Both the position numbers and the translations under genes were made by a program. A model generated the notes under the pieces. The model made no database searches. It was not told where the DNA came from and saw only the letters and a list, made by a program, of their open reading frames with translations. Positions 8,097 to 16,546 of a stretch of 57,679 nt of DNA are shown here, in pieces; the stretch's first letter is position 1; every line of letters starts with the position of its first letter. Source of the stretch: Halorubrum sp. Hd13 (lineage in GTDB: Archaea; Halobacteriota; Halobacteria; Halobacteriales; Haloferacaceae); contig NZ_NHOY01000056.1 in the NCBI RefSeq assembly GCF_002252755.1, positions 1 through 57,679 on the forward strand, in the 5' to 3' direction.

Positions 8097-8404
8097 CGTC
8101 TGCGCAGCCGGACGTACGCGAGCGGGCTCGAGAGCGCGACGACGACGCCGACCCCGATCAGGGCCAGTCCGAGGTCGCTCACGAACAGGGCGATCCCGGC
8201 GCCGACGAGGCCGATCACCGCCCCGGTGAAGGCCACGGCGATCATGCCGCCGATCGGTTCGATGTCGCTGCCGCTGACGTCGGCGGGGTCGAACTCGGGA
8301 GGTGGCTCGTCGGCGGCGTCGCTTCCGGCGTCGTCCTCGTCGGCGGCGGCGGAACTGCCGTCGCCCTCGTCGACAGCGCCGGAACCGCCGTCGGTGCCGC
8401 TCAT
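8084..8404 (-). CDS. small membrane protein of unknown function
   Basis: A 106-residue protein starting MSGTDGGSGAVDEGDGSS. Residues 1-50 are acidic and low-complexity. Residues about 53-98 form two hydrophobic helices (GMIAVAFTGAVIGLVGAGIAL and LALIGVGVVVALSSPLAYV), followed by a basic tail RLRRRYGS that marks the cytoplasmic side. No family is recognised with confidence. It looks like a conserved haloarchaeal two-helix protein. An in-frame ATG further upstream would add an arginine/proline-rich stretch, so ATG 8404 is preferred. The divergent arginase gene starts about 100 bp away. Confidence 0.65.
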   Translation of the reverse strand: MSGTDGGSGAVDEGDGSSAAADEDDAGSDAADEPPPEFDPADVSGSDIEPIGGMIAVAFTGAVIGLVGAGIALFVSDLGLALIGVGVVVALSSPLAYVRLRRRYGS

Positions 8405-8508
8405 ACCCGACGATCGGGACGCGGCGACAAAACCGTGTGCGATCGCGTCCGGCGGTCGGTCCGGCTGGACCCCCGCCATTCAAGCGCCGGGACGCCGCGT
8501 CCACTGGT

Positions 8509-9414
8509 ATGACCACCGTCAGGATCATCGGCGCGCCGACCGACTACGGGGCGAACCGACGCGGCGTGGACATGGGACCGTCGGCCATCCGGTACGGCGG
8601 GCTCGCCGATCAACTCGCGAGCGCGGGCGTCGAGACCGTCGACGCCGGCGACCTCGCGGTCCCGCGCGCGGAGGAGCGCGACCCGGACGCGGACGCCCCG
8701 AGCGGGGGGAAAGCGAAGTTCCTCGGGGAGACGGCCGACGTCTGCCGGCGCCTCGCGGACGAAGTGGGCGGAACGCTCGCCGACGGCGCCGTCCCGCTCG
8801 CGCTCGGCGGCGACCACTCGATCGCCATCGGGTCGCTCGCGGGGTCCGCGCGCGACGCCGACATCGGGGCCGTGTGGTTCGACGCTCACGCCGACCTCAA
8901 CACGCCCTCGACGACCCCCTCGGGCAACGTCCACGGGATGCCGCTCGCGGCCGCGCTCGGCTTCGACGAGTTCGCGGGGTCGGAGTGGGCGAACGCGCCC
9001 GGGCTCACCCCGGAGAACGTCGCGCTCGTCGGGCTCCGCTCCGTCGACGAGTCGGAGGTCGAGGTCATCCGCGAGCACGGCTTCGCGGCGTACACGATGT
9101 CCGACATCGACGAGCGCGGGATCACCGACGTCACCGAGGAGGCGATGGCGACCGCGGGCGACGGCGTCGACGGCGTCCACGTCAGCCTCGACCTCGACTG
9201 GCTCGATCCCAACGAGGCGCCCGGGGTCGGGACGCCGGTCCGCGGCGGGGTGACCTACCGTGAGGCCCACAGCGCGATGGAGATCGTCGACGAGGCCGGC
9301 AGCCTCCGGTCGATGGAGCTCGTCGAGGTGAACCCGACGCTGGACCAGCACAACGAGACGGCCGAGCTCGCGACGGAGCTGGCGGCGAGCGCGTTCGGGA
9401 AGCGGGTGTTGTAA
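8509..9414 (+). CDS. rocF: arginase
   Basis: A 301-residue ureohydrolase. The N-terminus IIGAPTDYGANRRGVDMGP is the arginase-specific opening rather than the agmatinase one. All manganese motifs are present: LALGGDHS near residue 100, VWFDAHADLNTP near 124, and VSLDLDWLDP near 228. It hydrolyses L-arginine to ornithine and urea in the cytoplasm. The length is normal. The ATG at 8509 is the first start downstream of the promoter region shared with the divergent small membrane protein. The C-terminal VEVNPTLDQHNETAELA is also conserved in the family. No ornithine aminotransferase gene is adjacent. Confidence 0.9.
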   Translation: MTTVRIIGAPTDYGANRRGVDMGPSAIRYGGLADQLASAGVETVDAGDLAVPRAEERDPDADAPSGGKAKFLGETADVCRRLADEVGGTLADGAVPLALGGDHSIAIGSLAGSARDADIGAVWFDAHADLNTPSTTPSGNVHGMPLAAALGFDEFAGSEWANAPGLTPENVALVGLRSVDESEVEVIREHGFAAYTMSDIDERGITDVTEEAMATAGDGVDGVHVSLDLDWLDPNEAPGVGTPVRGGVTYREAHSAMEIVDEAGSLRSMELVEVNPTLDQHNETAELATELAASAFGKRVL

Positions 9415-9431
9415 GGAGTGACCCGCGGCGG

Positions 9432-9728
9432 TCAGACCCCGCGGTCCAGCTCGTCGACGACGCGCTGGAGGTCGGCCTCGCGCTCGATCTCCCGTTTGAT
9501 CTCCTCGCGGCGACGGACGGCCGCGGAGTCGGCGTCGTAGGCGCGGACGAACTCGGCGCGGGTGTGCTCGTCGAACGCGTGTCGGATCGCGAAGTAGCCG
9601 TCCGGGACGATCGTGCCGCACACCTTGCACTCGTGGCGCTGGTGGCCGTCGGTCTGGTGGACGATGGCCGACTCAACGTCGTCGAAGGCGGCGTCACAGC
9701 CGTCGATTCCGCACGTCCAACGGGGCAT
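9432..9728 (-). CDS. small double-zinc-finger protein
   Basis: A 98-residue protein beginning MPRWTCGIDGCDAAF. The first finger has CGIDGC with histidines at IVHQTDGHQRH, and the second has CKVCG followed by HAFDEH, so two C2H2-like zinc sites lie in the first 65 residues. The remaining residues form a charged, helical tail rich in RREEIKREIEREADL, probably a short coiled coil. Proteins like this are widespread and uncharacterised in haloarchaea. The start is ATG 9728; the longer open frame upstream is arginine/serine-rich and overlaps the divergent gene's promoter, so it was rejected. It converges with arginase, with 17 nt between the stops. Confidence 0.75.
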   Translation of the reverse strand: MPRWTCGIDGCDAAFDDVESAIVHQTDGHQRHECKVCGTIVPDGYFAIRHAFDEHTRAEFVRAYDADSAAVRRREEIKREIEREADLQRVVDELDRGV

Positions 9729-9897
9729 GTGTTCCCGTCGCTCCCGCGGGGGATTAACCGTTTCCCCCGGCGGCGACGGGTCGTCGGCGCCGCCCGGGAG
9801 CGTCGGCGTCGGACGCGCTCGCTGTACCCCGCGCCGGAACCGGATCCGCTCGCCGTCGAACGATACCCCTTTGCTCGGGGACGCATATCGTGCATTC

Positions 9898-10689
9898 GTG
9901 ACCCGATCGAGAACGCGCGTCGACGCCCACGTGAAGGTGCTCGACGACGACGTCGTGGCCCTCGCGAAGGAGCGGGGGATCGACGCGCTCGTGTACGCGC
10001 CACACTTCACCCGGCTCCGGACGGTCCAAGAGCGCGCGGGTCGGTACGCCGACGACGACCTGACGATCGTCCCGGCTCGCGAGGTGTTCACCGGCGACTG
10101 GGGGAACCGCCGGCACCTCCTCGTTCTCGGGCTGGAGGAGCCGGTTCCCGACTACATCACCTTCGAGGCGGCCATGGCCGAGTTCGAGCGACAGGACGCC
10201 GTCGTGCTCGTCCCCCACCCCGGCTTCGCCACCATCTCGCTGACTCGCCCGGAGATCGCGGCGCACGCCGAGCGGCTCGCAGCGGTGGAGACGTACAACA
10301 CCAAGCTCCTCCCGCACCAGAACGGCCGGACGCGACGGATCGCGGAGGTGACCGATCAGCCCGGGTTCGGCTCCTCGTACGCGCACCTCCCCGGCACCGT
10401 CGGCGAGGCGTGGACCGAATTCGAGGGCGACTTCGACGACGCCGACGCGGTCGTCGACGCCTTCCGACAAGAGCGTCCCCGGACAGTGGTCCACCGCGGC
10501 GGGGTCCGCCACCAGCTCCGCGGGCTCCTCGAGTTCGCGCACCTCGGCTACGAGAACACCTGGGAGAAGCTCGACCGGCTGTTCCTCTCCGGCGACGAGC
10601 CGACCCTGCCGACGAACGTCGTGTACGAGGGTCGGTTCAACGACGTGAGCGTCTACTCCGGGACGCTCTCGGACTACCGACCGAAGTGA
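9898..10689 (+). CDS. PHP-like domain protein
   Basis: A 263-residue protein read from a GTG at 9898 (VTRSRTRVDAHVKVLDDD). It has the outline of a polymerase-and-histidinol-phosphatase domain: VDAHVK at the first metal motif, ALVYAPHF at the second, VPAREVF with the glutamate, then VLVPHPGF and AVETYN. The first motif normally has two histidines (HxH), and only one is present here, so one metal ligand may be lost. No ATG is available without extending over the promoter of the divergent zinc-finger gene. The C-terminal 80 residues (WEKLDRLFLSGDEPTLP) carry no recognised domain. It probably is, or descends from, a metal-dependent phosphoesterase. Confidence 0.72.
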   Translation: MTRSRTRVDAHVKVLDDDVVALAKERGIDALVYAPHFTRLRTVQERAGRYADDDLTIVPAREVFTGDWGNRRHLLVLGLEEPVPDYITFEAAMAEFERQDAVVLVPHPGFATISLTRPEIAAHAERLAAVETYNTKLLPHQNGRTRRIAEVTDQPGFGSSYAHLPGTVGEAWTEFEGDFDDADAVVDAFRQERPRTVVHRGGVRHQLRGLLEFAHLGYENTWEKLDRLFLSGDEPTLPTNVVYEGRFNDVSVYSGTLSDYRPK

Positions 10690-10728
10690 CGCGGCCGCCG
10701 TTCCGCGATCGCAGAGAAGTGAGACGCC

Positions 10729-11232
10729 TCAGACGCCGAGCCCCGCCGCCGCCTCCGAGGCGGCCGCCGAGAGATCGAGGTCGAGCGTCACGACGTAGGT
10801 GTGGAGCGCCCAGAACGCCGCCAACTCCAGCGTCGTGATGACGACGGTGACGAGGTCGGCGTACTTGCTGCTCGTCGTCACGCCGGAGGGGAGGCCGTAC
10901 TCCGTGTCCGACAGCGGGTGGAACAGCGCGATCCCCCGGCGGCTCCCGACGACGTCGAGGAGGTAGTGGGTCAACACGCCGATCCAGACGTACTGGAGGT
11001 TCCCGAAGACGATCGGGTACGCGACGAAGACGGCGAGCACCGGGAGGCTGTGGAGGGTCTTCCGGTGGCGACCGAACGCGGTGTCGACGTCGGGGAACAG
11101 CGCCCCCAGCACGATCGGCACGGTGATCTGGGCGGTGGTCCGCGCCGTGGCCATGTCGAGCCCGGGCTCGATGACGAAGCCGAGCCCGAGCGCGAGCAGC
11201 AGGGCGTTGAGGACGTGGCCGCGTTTGTTCAT
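10729..11232 (-). CDS. YdjM-like membrane-bound metal-dependent hydrolase family protein
   Basis: A 167-residue protein starting MNKRGHVLNALLLALG. It has the family's metal motifs: the N-terminal RGHVLNA histidine, GALFPDVDTAFGRHRKTLHS with the DxD and two histidines, and LTHYLLDVVG with FHPLS further on. At least three hydrophobic helices make it an integral membrane protein. The family (PF04307 type) was named from E. coli YdjM, and its enzymatic activity is mostly inferred. The gene is convergent with the PHP-like gene (39-nt gap) and divergent from the aminotransferase. Confidence 0.82.
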   Translation of the reverse strand: MNKRGHVLNALLLALGLGFVIEPGLDMATARTTAQITVPIVLGALFPDVDTAFGRHRKTLHSLPVLAVFVAYPIVFGNLQYVWIGVLTHYLLDVVGSRRGIALFHPLSDTEYGLPSGVTTSSKYADLVTVVITTLELAAFWALHTYVVTLDLDLSAAASEAAAGLGV

Positions 11233-11381
11233 ATCACCGGGTGGCTGGGACCGTAGGTGAAACCTCCGGATTCCGGCGACCGGCGGAGGGCGGTCCAGCC
11301 GGTCGCGCGAGCGCGCCGTCCGTTTGACTCGGGCGCGCCGCCGGTCGAAAGAGCCACGGCGGACGCCGCCCAGCGGTCGGT

Positions 11382-12485
11382 ATGGAGTACGAGGAGCCGA
11401 AGTTCTTCCACGTGATGCAGTACGCGGCCGCGGCCGACCGCGACGTCATCGACATGGTGAGCGGCAACCCCGACTGGGAGCCGCCCGCCGCGCTGCGGGA
11501 GGCGCTCCGCGAGTACGCCGACCTCCCCCCGGACGCCTTCCAGTACCCGCCGAGCGAGGGCCTGCTGGAGCTCCGGGAGGCGATCGCCGAGCGGCGGAGC
11601 GTCGACGTCGACCGCGTCGTCGTCACGAACGGGACCGGCGAGGCGAACTACCTCGCGATGGCGCGCGCGTTCGATCGGGACGCCGGCGACGAGGCCGTCC
11701 TCCTCGATCCGGTCTACCCGTACTACCCCGGGAAGGTGGACATGCTCGGCGGCGAGGCGGCGCTCGTCCCGACCGAGCGCGACGGCGGCCTCGACGTCGC
11801 GGCGATCCGCGAGGCCGCGAGCGCGGACACCGCGCTGATCGTTTTGAACACGCCGAACAACCCCACGGGAGCCGTGTACGACCTCGACGCGGTTCGCGAG
11901 GTCGTCGAGATCGCGCACGCGGTAGACGCCCTCGTCCTCGTCGACGAGGTGTACGACCACTTCGACCAGACCGGCCGCTTCGAGTCGGCGCTGACGCTGG
12001 ACTCCGACCGCGTGATCGTCACCAGCGGCTTCTCGAAGTCGATGGCGATCACGGGCTTCAGAGTGGGGTACGGGATACTCCCGGCGGGCCACGTCGGCGA
12101 CGCGAAGACGCGGCACATGCTCGTGAACGTCGCGGGCCCCCGGCCGTCGCAGTACGCGGTCCACCACGCGCTCGCGGAGACGCCGCCCGAGTACTACGCG
12201 GAGGCCCGCGAGCTGCTGGCGGACCGGGCGGACGCGTTCACCGACGCGCTCGACGCGGCCGGCGCGGAGTACAGCCGCCCCGAGGGCGCCTTCTACGTGC
12301 TGGCGCGCTTCGAGGGCTTCCCCGGGACGATGGCGAACGTGAAGCGGTTAGTCGACGAGGCCGGCGTCGCCGGGATGCCCGGCGAGGCGTTCGGCAGCGC
12401 GCGCGACGAGTGGATCCGGTTCGCCCTCGTCACCCCCCGCGCCGTGGAGGCCGCGGAGCGGCTGGCGGACTACTTCGGAGACTGA
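11382..12485 (+). CDS. class I/II PLP-dependent aminotransferase (aspartate-aminotransferase-like)
   Basis: A 367-residue fold-type I aminotransferase. The pyridine-ring region LNTPNNPTGAVY is near residue 150, LVDEVYDHF supplies the aspartate that pairs with the PLP nitrogen, and TSGFSKSMAITGFRVGY has the Schiff-base lysine near residue 225. An arginine in WIRFALV near the C-terminus would bind the substrate carboxylate. Catalytic residues are complete. Substrate specificity cannot be settled from sequence; aspartate, tyrosine or a related amino acid are all possible. Immediately after the stop lies the palindrome-rich repeat element at 12484-12743. Confidence 0.87.
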   Translation: MEYEEPKFFHVMQYAAAADRDVIDMVSGNPDWEPPAALREALREYADLPPDAFQYPPSEGLLELREAIAERRSVDVDRVVVTNGTGEANYLAMARAFDRDAGDEAVLLDPVYPYYPGKVDMLGGEAALVPTERDGGLDVAAIREAASADTALIVLNTPNNPTGAVYDLDAVREVVEIAHAVDALVLVDEVYDHFDQTGRFESALTLDSDRVIVTSGFSKSMAITGFRVGYGILPAGHVGDAKTRHMLVNVAGPRPSQYAVHHALAETPPEYYAEARELLADRADAFTDALDAAGAEYSRPEGAFYVLARFEGFPGTMANVKRLVDEAGVAGMPGEAFGSARDEWIRFALVTPRAVEAAERLADYFGD

Positions 12486-12743
12486 TCCGCGGCGGATCGC
12501 GGTCGGCGCGTGCCTGCGAGGCCGCCTGGCGGCCGAGCAGCACGCGCGAGGGAGTCAGTCGCCCGGAGCGACGCGGAGGGCGACTGACGAGGCTGGGGAG
12601 GTTGAGGTGCGGGACGGTGCGGACGGGTGGGATTCAAAGGGGCAGGCGCGAGGCGGGCGGAGGCGACACAAGAACCGTAAGGAGTGAGCGCAGCGAACGA
12701 CTGAGGAGCGCAGCGAGCGTGCGCCCGCCTCGCGCCTGGGGCT
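12484..12743. repeat. multi-hairpin intergenic repeat element
   Basis: The interval 12486-12813 holds no convincing ORF. It contains a chain of inverted repeats: gatccg/cggatc (12484-12498), ggccgcc/ggcggcc (12520-12534), a perfect 11-bp pair gtcagtcgccc/gggcgactgac (12554-12564 and 12578-12588), and a perfect 17-bp pair with arms 12643-12659 and 12722-12738. The last extends outward to CAAAG/CTTTG across a 3-base internal loop. The 62-nt loop of the large hairpin holds two copies of gagcgcagcga 20 bp apart (12686-12696, 12706-12716). This looks like a dispersed haloarchaeal palindromic element, possibly transcribed as the 3' end of the aminotransferase mRNA. Confidence 0.75.
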
Positions 12744-12813
12744 TTGGCGGTGTTCTCCGTCGATCCCCGACCAGCGATTCAGTAACGTTCAACCGAAACG
12801 TACCGAACTGCGT

Positions 12814-13458
12814 CTAGCCGAAGTTCTCGACCTTCGCGGCGTCCGCGTCGCCGCCGGCGGCGTCGATTGCGGCCTCGGCGTCGGCCACCAAATCGGCGAA
12901 GCCGTACACGAAGACGGTCTCGCCGTCGACGCCCGTCAGCGCCTCGGCGACCGCGTCGTCGAGTTCCTCGTCGGCGTCGAGGAGGTGGATCGCGGCGCCG
13001 CGCTCCTTCAGCCGGTCCAAGCGGTCCGCGTGCGACACGTCGTCGTCGCGGTAGACGACCGCGGCCTCCGCGCCGTCGTCGAGCGCGCGCTCCGCGATGG
13101 CGACCGCCGGGCCGACGCCCGGGCCGCCCGCGATCACGACCGCTCGCGGCTCGCCGTCGTAGTGCTGGTCGCCGAACGGGCCCGAGAGCGTCATCTCCGT
13201 GCCCGCCTCCGCGTCGGCGAGGAACGCGGAGAACTCGCCGCCCTCCTCGGGATCGATGCCGACCGTGACCTCGAAGCTGTCCCCGACCGTGGGCGACGAG
13301 AGGGTGTAGAAGCGGGCGACCGACTCGCCGTCGATCTCGGTGCCGAGCCTGACGAACTGACCGGGTTCGGCGGCGAACCCGTCCGGCGCGTCGAACCGGA
13401 GGGCGTACGTGTCGCGGCCGACCGCCTCGACCGCGCTGACCGTCGCTGTCGTGTCCAT
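12814..13458 (-). CDS. ferredoxin-NADP reductase-like FAD/NAD-binding protein
   Basis: A 214-residue protein. The N-terminal beta-barrel holds the flavin motif RFYTLSSP near residue 60, preceded by PGQFVRLG. The C-terminal half holds the NAD(P) motif VIAGGPGVGPAVAIAE near residue 115 and ends FVYGFADLVADAEAAI. This is the FAD_binding_6/NAD_binding_1 arrangement of flavodoxin/ferredoxin reductases. There is no fused 2Fe-2S domain, so it needs a separate electron partner. The N-terminal MSADRICR extension of the open frame is replaced by ATG 13458 (MDTTATVSAVEAVG), which aligns with the domain start. It diverges from korA across 297 bp. Confidence 0.82.
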   Translation of the reverse strand: MDTTATVSAVEAVGRDTYALRFDAPDGFAAEPGQFVRLGTEIDGESVARFYTLSSPTVGDSFEVTVGIDPEEGGEFSAFLADAEAGTEMTLSGPFGDQHYDGEPRAVVIAGGPGVGPAVAIAERALDDGAEAAVVYRDDDVSHADRLDRLKERGAAIHLLDADEELDDAVAEALTGVDGETVFVYGFADLVADAEAAIDAAGGDADAAKVENFG

Positions 13459-13618
13459 ACGACAGATCCGGTCGGCGGACACAAACGTGTTCCCGTCCGC
13501 GTCGGTGTTGCCCGCGTCTGAGACGACCGGCCGGTGACGGGCGCTCGGGATTCGACGAACGTCGAAAACCGACTGCGACGCAGAGGGTCGATCGTGAGGA
13601 AAAATGGAAAACGAACGT

Positions 13619-13735
13619 CCATCTGAGGCGGGTTTAGATGGGGATTTTTTGTTGTATATCCATATATACGATTAAATATGGACGAATGTTTGAAAAGCCG
13701 CTGGTAGCTCCTTCCAGAAGTCTTTTGATGAGTCC
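13619..13735 (+). promoter_or_regulatory. korA upstream region with hairpin, T-tract and AT-rich palindrome
   Basis: The 297-bp divergent interval 13459-13755 has no ORF. It holds a hairpin ccatct/agatgg (13619-13624, 13636-13641) followed by a T6 run at 13645-13650, then the palindrome gtatat...atatac (13654-13659, 13664-13669), then attaaatat at 13671-13679. A TATA-like tcttttgatg at 13721-13730 lies 26-35 nt before the korA ATG. The order suggests an upstream terminator-like element, an operator and then the promoter. Confidence 0.5.
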
Positions 13736-13755
13736 GGCGAAACCTGCGACATAGC

Positions 13756-15513
13756 ATGGCTGCGGACTTCAACTGGGCCGTCGGCGGGGAGGCCGGCGAC
13801 GGCATCGACTCGACCGGGAAGATCTTCGCGCAAGCGCTCTCTCGGGCGGGTCGACACGTGTTCACGTCGAAGGACTTCGCCTCGCGGATCCGTGGCGGTT
13901 ACACCGCCTATAAGGTGCGAACCTCCGTCGACAAGGTACAGAGCGTCGTTGACCGGCTCGACGTGCTCATCGCGTTGACCCCCCGGACCATCGAGGAGAA
14001 CCTCGACGAGCTCCACGAGGGGTCGGTGATCATCTACGACGGCGAGCGGACCACGATGCAGGACGTCGAGATCCCCGGGGAGATGACCGGGATCGACGTC
14101 CCGCTCAAGCGGCTCGCCGAGGAGGCCGGCGGGGCGATCATGCGGAACGTCGTCGCGCTCGGCGCGGCCTGCGAGGTCGCCGAGTTCCCCATCGAGAACC
14201 TCGACTCCGCCCTGGAGAAGCGATTCGCGGACAAGGGCCAGAAGCTCGTCGACAACAACAAGGAGGCCGCCCGCGCGGGGCGGTCGTACGTCGGCGAGGA
14301 GTACGACCACGAGTTCGACTACGACTTAGAGACCACCGACGAGGACTACGTCCTCCTCAACGGCGACGAGGCCATCGGCATGGGCGCCATCGCCGCCGGC
14401 TGCCGCTTCTACGCCGGCTACCCGATCACGCCCGCGACCGACGTGATGACGTACCTCACCGGCCGGATCGAGCGCTACGGCGGCCACGTCGTGCAGGCCG
14501 AAGACGAGCTCTCGGCGATCAACATGGCGCTCGGCGCGGCCCGCGGGGGCGCGCGGTCGATGACCGCGACCTCCGGGCCCGGGATCGACCTGATGACGGA
14601 GACGTTCGGGCTCATCGCCACCTCGGAGACGCCGCTCGTCATCTGTAACGTGATGCGCTCCGGCCCCTCGACCGGGATGCCGACGAAACAGGAGCAGGGC
14701 GACTTGAACCAGATGCTGTACGGCGGCCACGGCGAGGTGCCGCGGTTCGTGCTCGCGCCGACGACCATCGACGAGTGCTTCTGGAAGACGGTCGAGGCGT
14801 TCAACCTCGCCGAGAAGTACCAGCTCCCCGTCTACCTCACCGCCGACCTCTCGATGGCGGTCACCGAGCAGACGTTCTCCCCGGACACGTTCGACATGGA
14901 CGCGGTCGAGGTCGACCGCGGCTTCGTCGTCGACGAGGCCGACATCGACGGCCACATGAGCGACTCCGGCGGCTTCCAGCCCCACGAGATCACCGACGAC
15001 GGGGTGTCGCCGCGGGCGTTCCCCGGCACCGCCGACGGCGCGCACATGTCCACCGGGCTCGAACACGACGAGCAGGGCCGCCGGACCGAGGACACCGAGA
15101 TGCGCGTCGCACAGGTCGACAAGCGCAACCAGAAAGTCGAGACGGCCCGCGAGCGCGAGGACTGGAGCCCGCGCGAGTTCGGCGACGCGGACGCCGACAC
15201 GCTCGTGATCACGTGGGGGTCGAACGAGGGCGCGCTCGCCGAGGCGGTCGAGATGCTCGACGACGAGGGGCTCGACGTGCGGGTGCTCTCGGTGCCGTAC
15301 GTCTTCCCGCGGCCGGACCTCACCGACGACGTCGAGGCCGCGGAGAACGTCGTCGTCGTCGAGTGCAACGAACAGGGGCAGTTCGCGGACCTGGTCGAGC
15401 ACGACGTGCTCGCGCGCGTCGACCGCGTGAACAAGTACAACGGCGTGCGATTCAAGGCCGACGAACTCGCAGCGGAGATCAAAGCGACCCTCGCGGAGGG
15501 GGCGGAGGCGTAA
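13756..15513 (+). CDS. korA: 2-oxoacid:ferredoxin oxidoreductase subunit alpha (gamma-alpha fusion)
   Basis: A 585-residue subunit. Residues 1-190 are the gamma-type domain (VGGEAGDGIDSTGKIFAQAL, then SRIRGGYTAYKVR). Residues from about 200 are the alpha/pyrimidine-binding domain (FYAGYPITPATDVMTYL, then EDELSAINMALGAARGGARS and TSGPGIDLMTE). This gamma-alpha fusion is the haloarchaeal two-subunit enzyme type, which oxidatively decarboxylates 2-oxoglutarate (or another 2-oxoacid) to acyl-CoA and passes electrons to ferredoxin. The opening sequence matches the 2-oxoglutarate type better than the pyruvate type. korB follows after 3 nt. Citrate synthase lies nearby, fitting TCA-cycle function. 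Confidence 0.9.
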   Translation: MAADFNWAVGGEAGDGIDSTGKIFAQALSRAGRHVFTSKDFASRIRGGYTAYKVRTSVDKVQSVVDRLDVLIALTPRTIEENLDELHEGSVIIYDGERTTMQDVEIPGEMTGIDVPLKRLAEEAGGAIMRNVVALGAACEVAEFPIENLDSALEKRFADKGQKLVDNNKEAARAGRSYVGEEYDHEFDYDLETTDEDYVLLNGDEAIGMGAIAAGCRFYAGYPITPATDVMTYLTGRIERYGGHVVQAEDELSAINMALGAARGGARSMTATSGPGIDLMTETFGLIATSETPLVICNVMRSGPSTGMPTKQEQGDLNQMLYGGHGEVPRFVLAPTTIDECFWKTVEAFNLAEKYQLPVYLTADLSMAVTEQTFSPDTFDMDAVEVDRGFVVDEADIDGHMSDSGGFQPHEITDDGVSPRAFPGTADGAHMSTGLEHDEQGRRTEDTEMRVAQVDKRNQKVETAREREDWSPREFGDADADTLVITWGSNEGALAEAVEMLDDEGLDVRVLSVPYVFPRPDLTDDVEAAENVVVVECNEQGQFADLVEHDVLARVDRVNKYNGVRFKADELAAEIKATLAEGAEA

Positions 15514-15516
15514 CCA

Positions 15517-16380
15517 ATGAGCTCAGACATTCGATTCACCGATTTCAAGTCCGACAAGCAGCCGACGTGGTGCCCGGGATGCGGCGACTTCGGCACCATG
15601 AACGGGATGATGAAGGCCCTCGCGGAGACGGGCAACGACCCCGACAACACCTTCGTCGTCGCCGGCATCGGCTGTTCCGGCAAGATCGGCACGTACATGC
15701 ACAGCTACGCGCTCCACGGCGTTCACGGACGCGCGCTTCCGGTCGGGACCGGCGTCAAGATGGCCCGCCCCGACATCGAAGTGATGGTCGCCGGCGGCGA
15801 CGGCGACGGCTACTCCATCGGCGCGGGCCACTTCGTCCACGCCGTCCGGCGCAACGTCGACATGACGTACGTCGTGATGGACAACCGCATCTACGGGCTG
15901 ACGAAGGGGCAGGCGTCGCCCACCTCGCGCGAGGACTTCGAGACGTCAACGACCCCCGACGGGCCGAAGCAGCCCCCGGTCAACCCGCACGCGCTGGCGC
16001 TGGCGTCGGGCGCGACGTTCATCGCGCAGTCGTTCTCCTCCGACGCGCTCCGCCACCAGGAGATCATCCAGAAGGCGGTCGAGCACGACGGGTTCGGCTT
16101 CGTCAACGTCTACTCGCCGTGCGTCACTTTCAACGACGTCGACACGTACGACTACTTCCGCGACTCGCTGGTCGACCTGAAGGAGACGGACCACGACCCG
16201 ACCGACCGCGGCGACGCGAAAGACGTCATCCTCGACTCCGAGAAGGAACACCAGGGCGTCATCTACCAGAACGAAGAGTCGGTGCCGTACCACGAACAGC
16301 ACGGCGTCGACGAGGACATGTCGGTCATCCCGGACGGCGCGCCCGAGGGCGCGACCGACCTCGTCCGCGAGTTCTACTGA
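15517..16380 (+). CDS. korB: 2-oxoacid:ferredoxin oxidoreductase subunit beta
   Basis: A 287-residue thiamine-diphosphate-binding subunit. WCPGCGDFG near residue 19 gives two cysteines of the 4Fe-4S cluster, AGIGCSGKIGTYM gives a third, and GGDGDGYSIGAGHFVHAVRRN is the ThDP/magnesium motif (GDG...N). It forms the catalytic complex with KorA. The genes are separated by 3 nt and are clearly one operon. The length is standard for haloarchaeal beta subunits. The C-terminal 90 residues are acidic. A T6 run follows the stop and probably ends the transcript. Confidence 0.9.
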   Translation: MSSDIRFTDFKSDKQPTWCPGCGDFGTMNGMMKALAETGNDPDNTFVVAGIGCSGKIGTYMHSYALHGVHGRALPVGTGVKMARPDIEVMVAGGDGDGYSIGAGHFVHAVRRNVDMTYVVMDNRIYGLTKGQASPTSREDFETSTTPDGPKQPPVNPHALALASGATFIAQSFSSDALRHQEIIQKAVEHDGFGFVNVYSPCVTFNDVDTYDYFRDSLVDLKETDHDPTDRGDAKDVILDSEKEHQGVIYQNEESVPYHEQHGVDEDMSVIPDGAPEGATDLVREFY

Positions 16381-16401
16381 CGCCGCCGTCCGTCTTCGCG
16401 A

Positions 16402-16412
16402 CCGATTTTTTG
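16402..16412 (+). terminator. oligo-T terminator after korB
   Basis: A run of six T (16406-16411) lies about 25 nt after the korB stop in otherwise GC-rich DNA. Oligo-T tracts end transcription in archaea. Confidence 0.5.
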
Positions 16413-16546
16413 ACGACCGGCGACCGCCGAAGCGCCCGACATTCCGACCTCGGCCGAGAGCCAAATTCCGGCGACGGAGCCGGCTCACGCCCTGTTCGTG
16501 ACCGGTTTCAGCAAGCCTAATTACGTGGGTCCGAATTACGTTGTAT

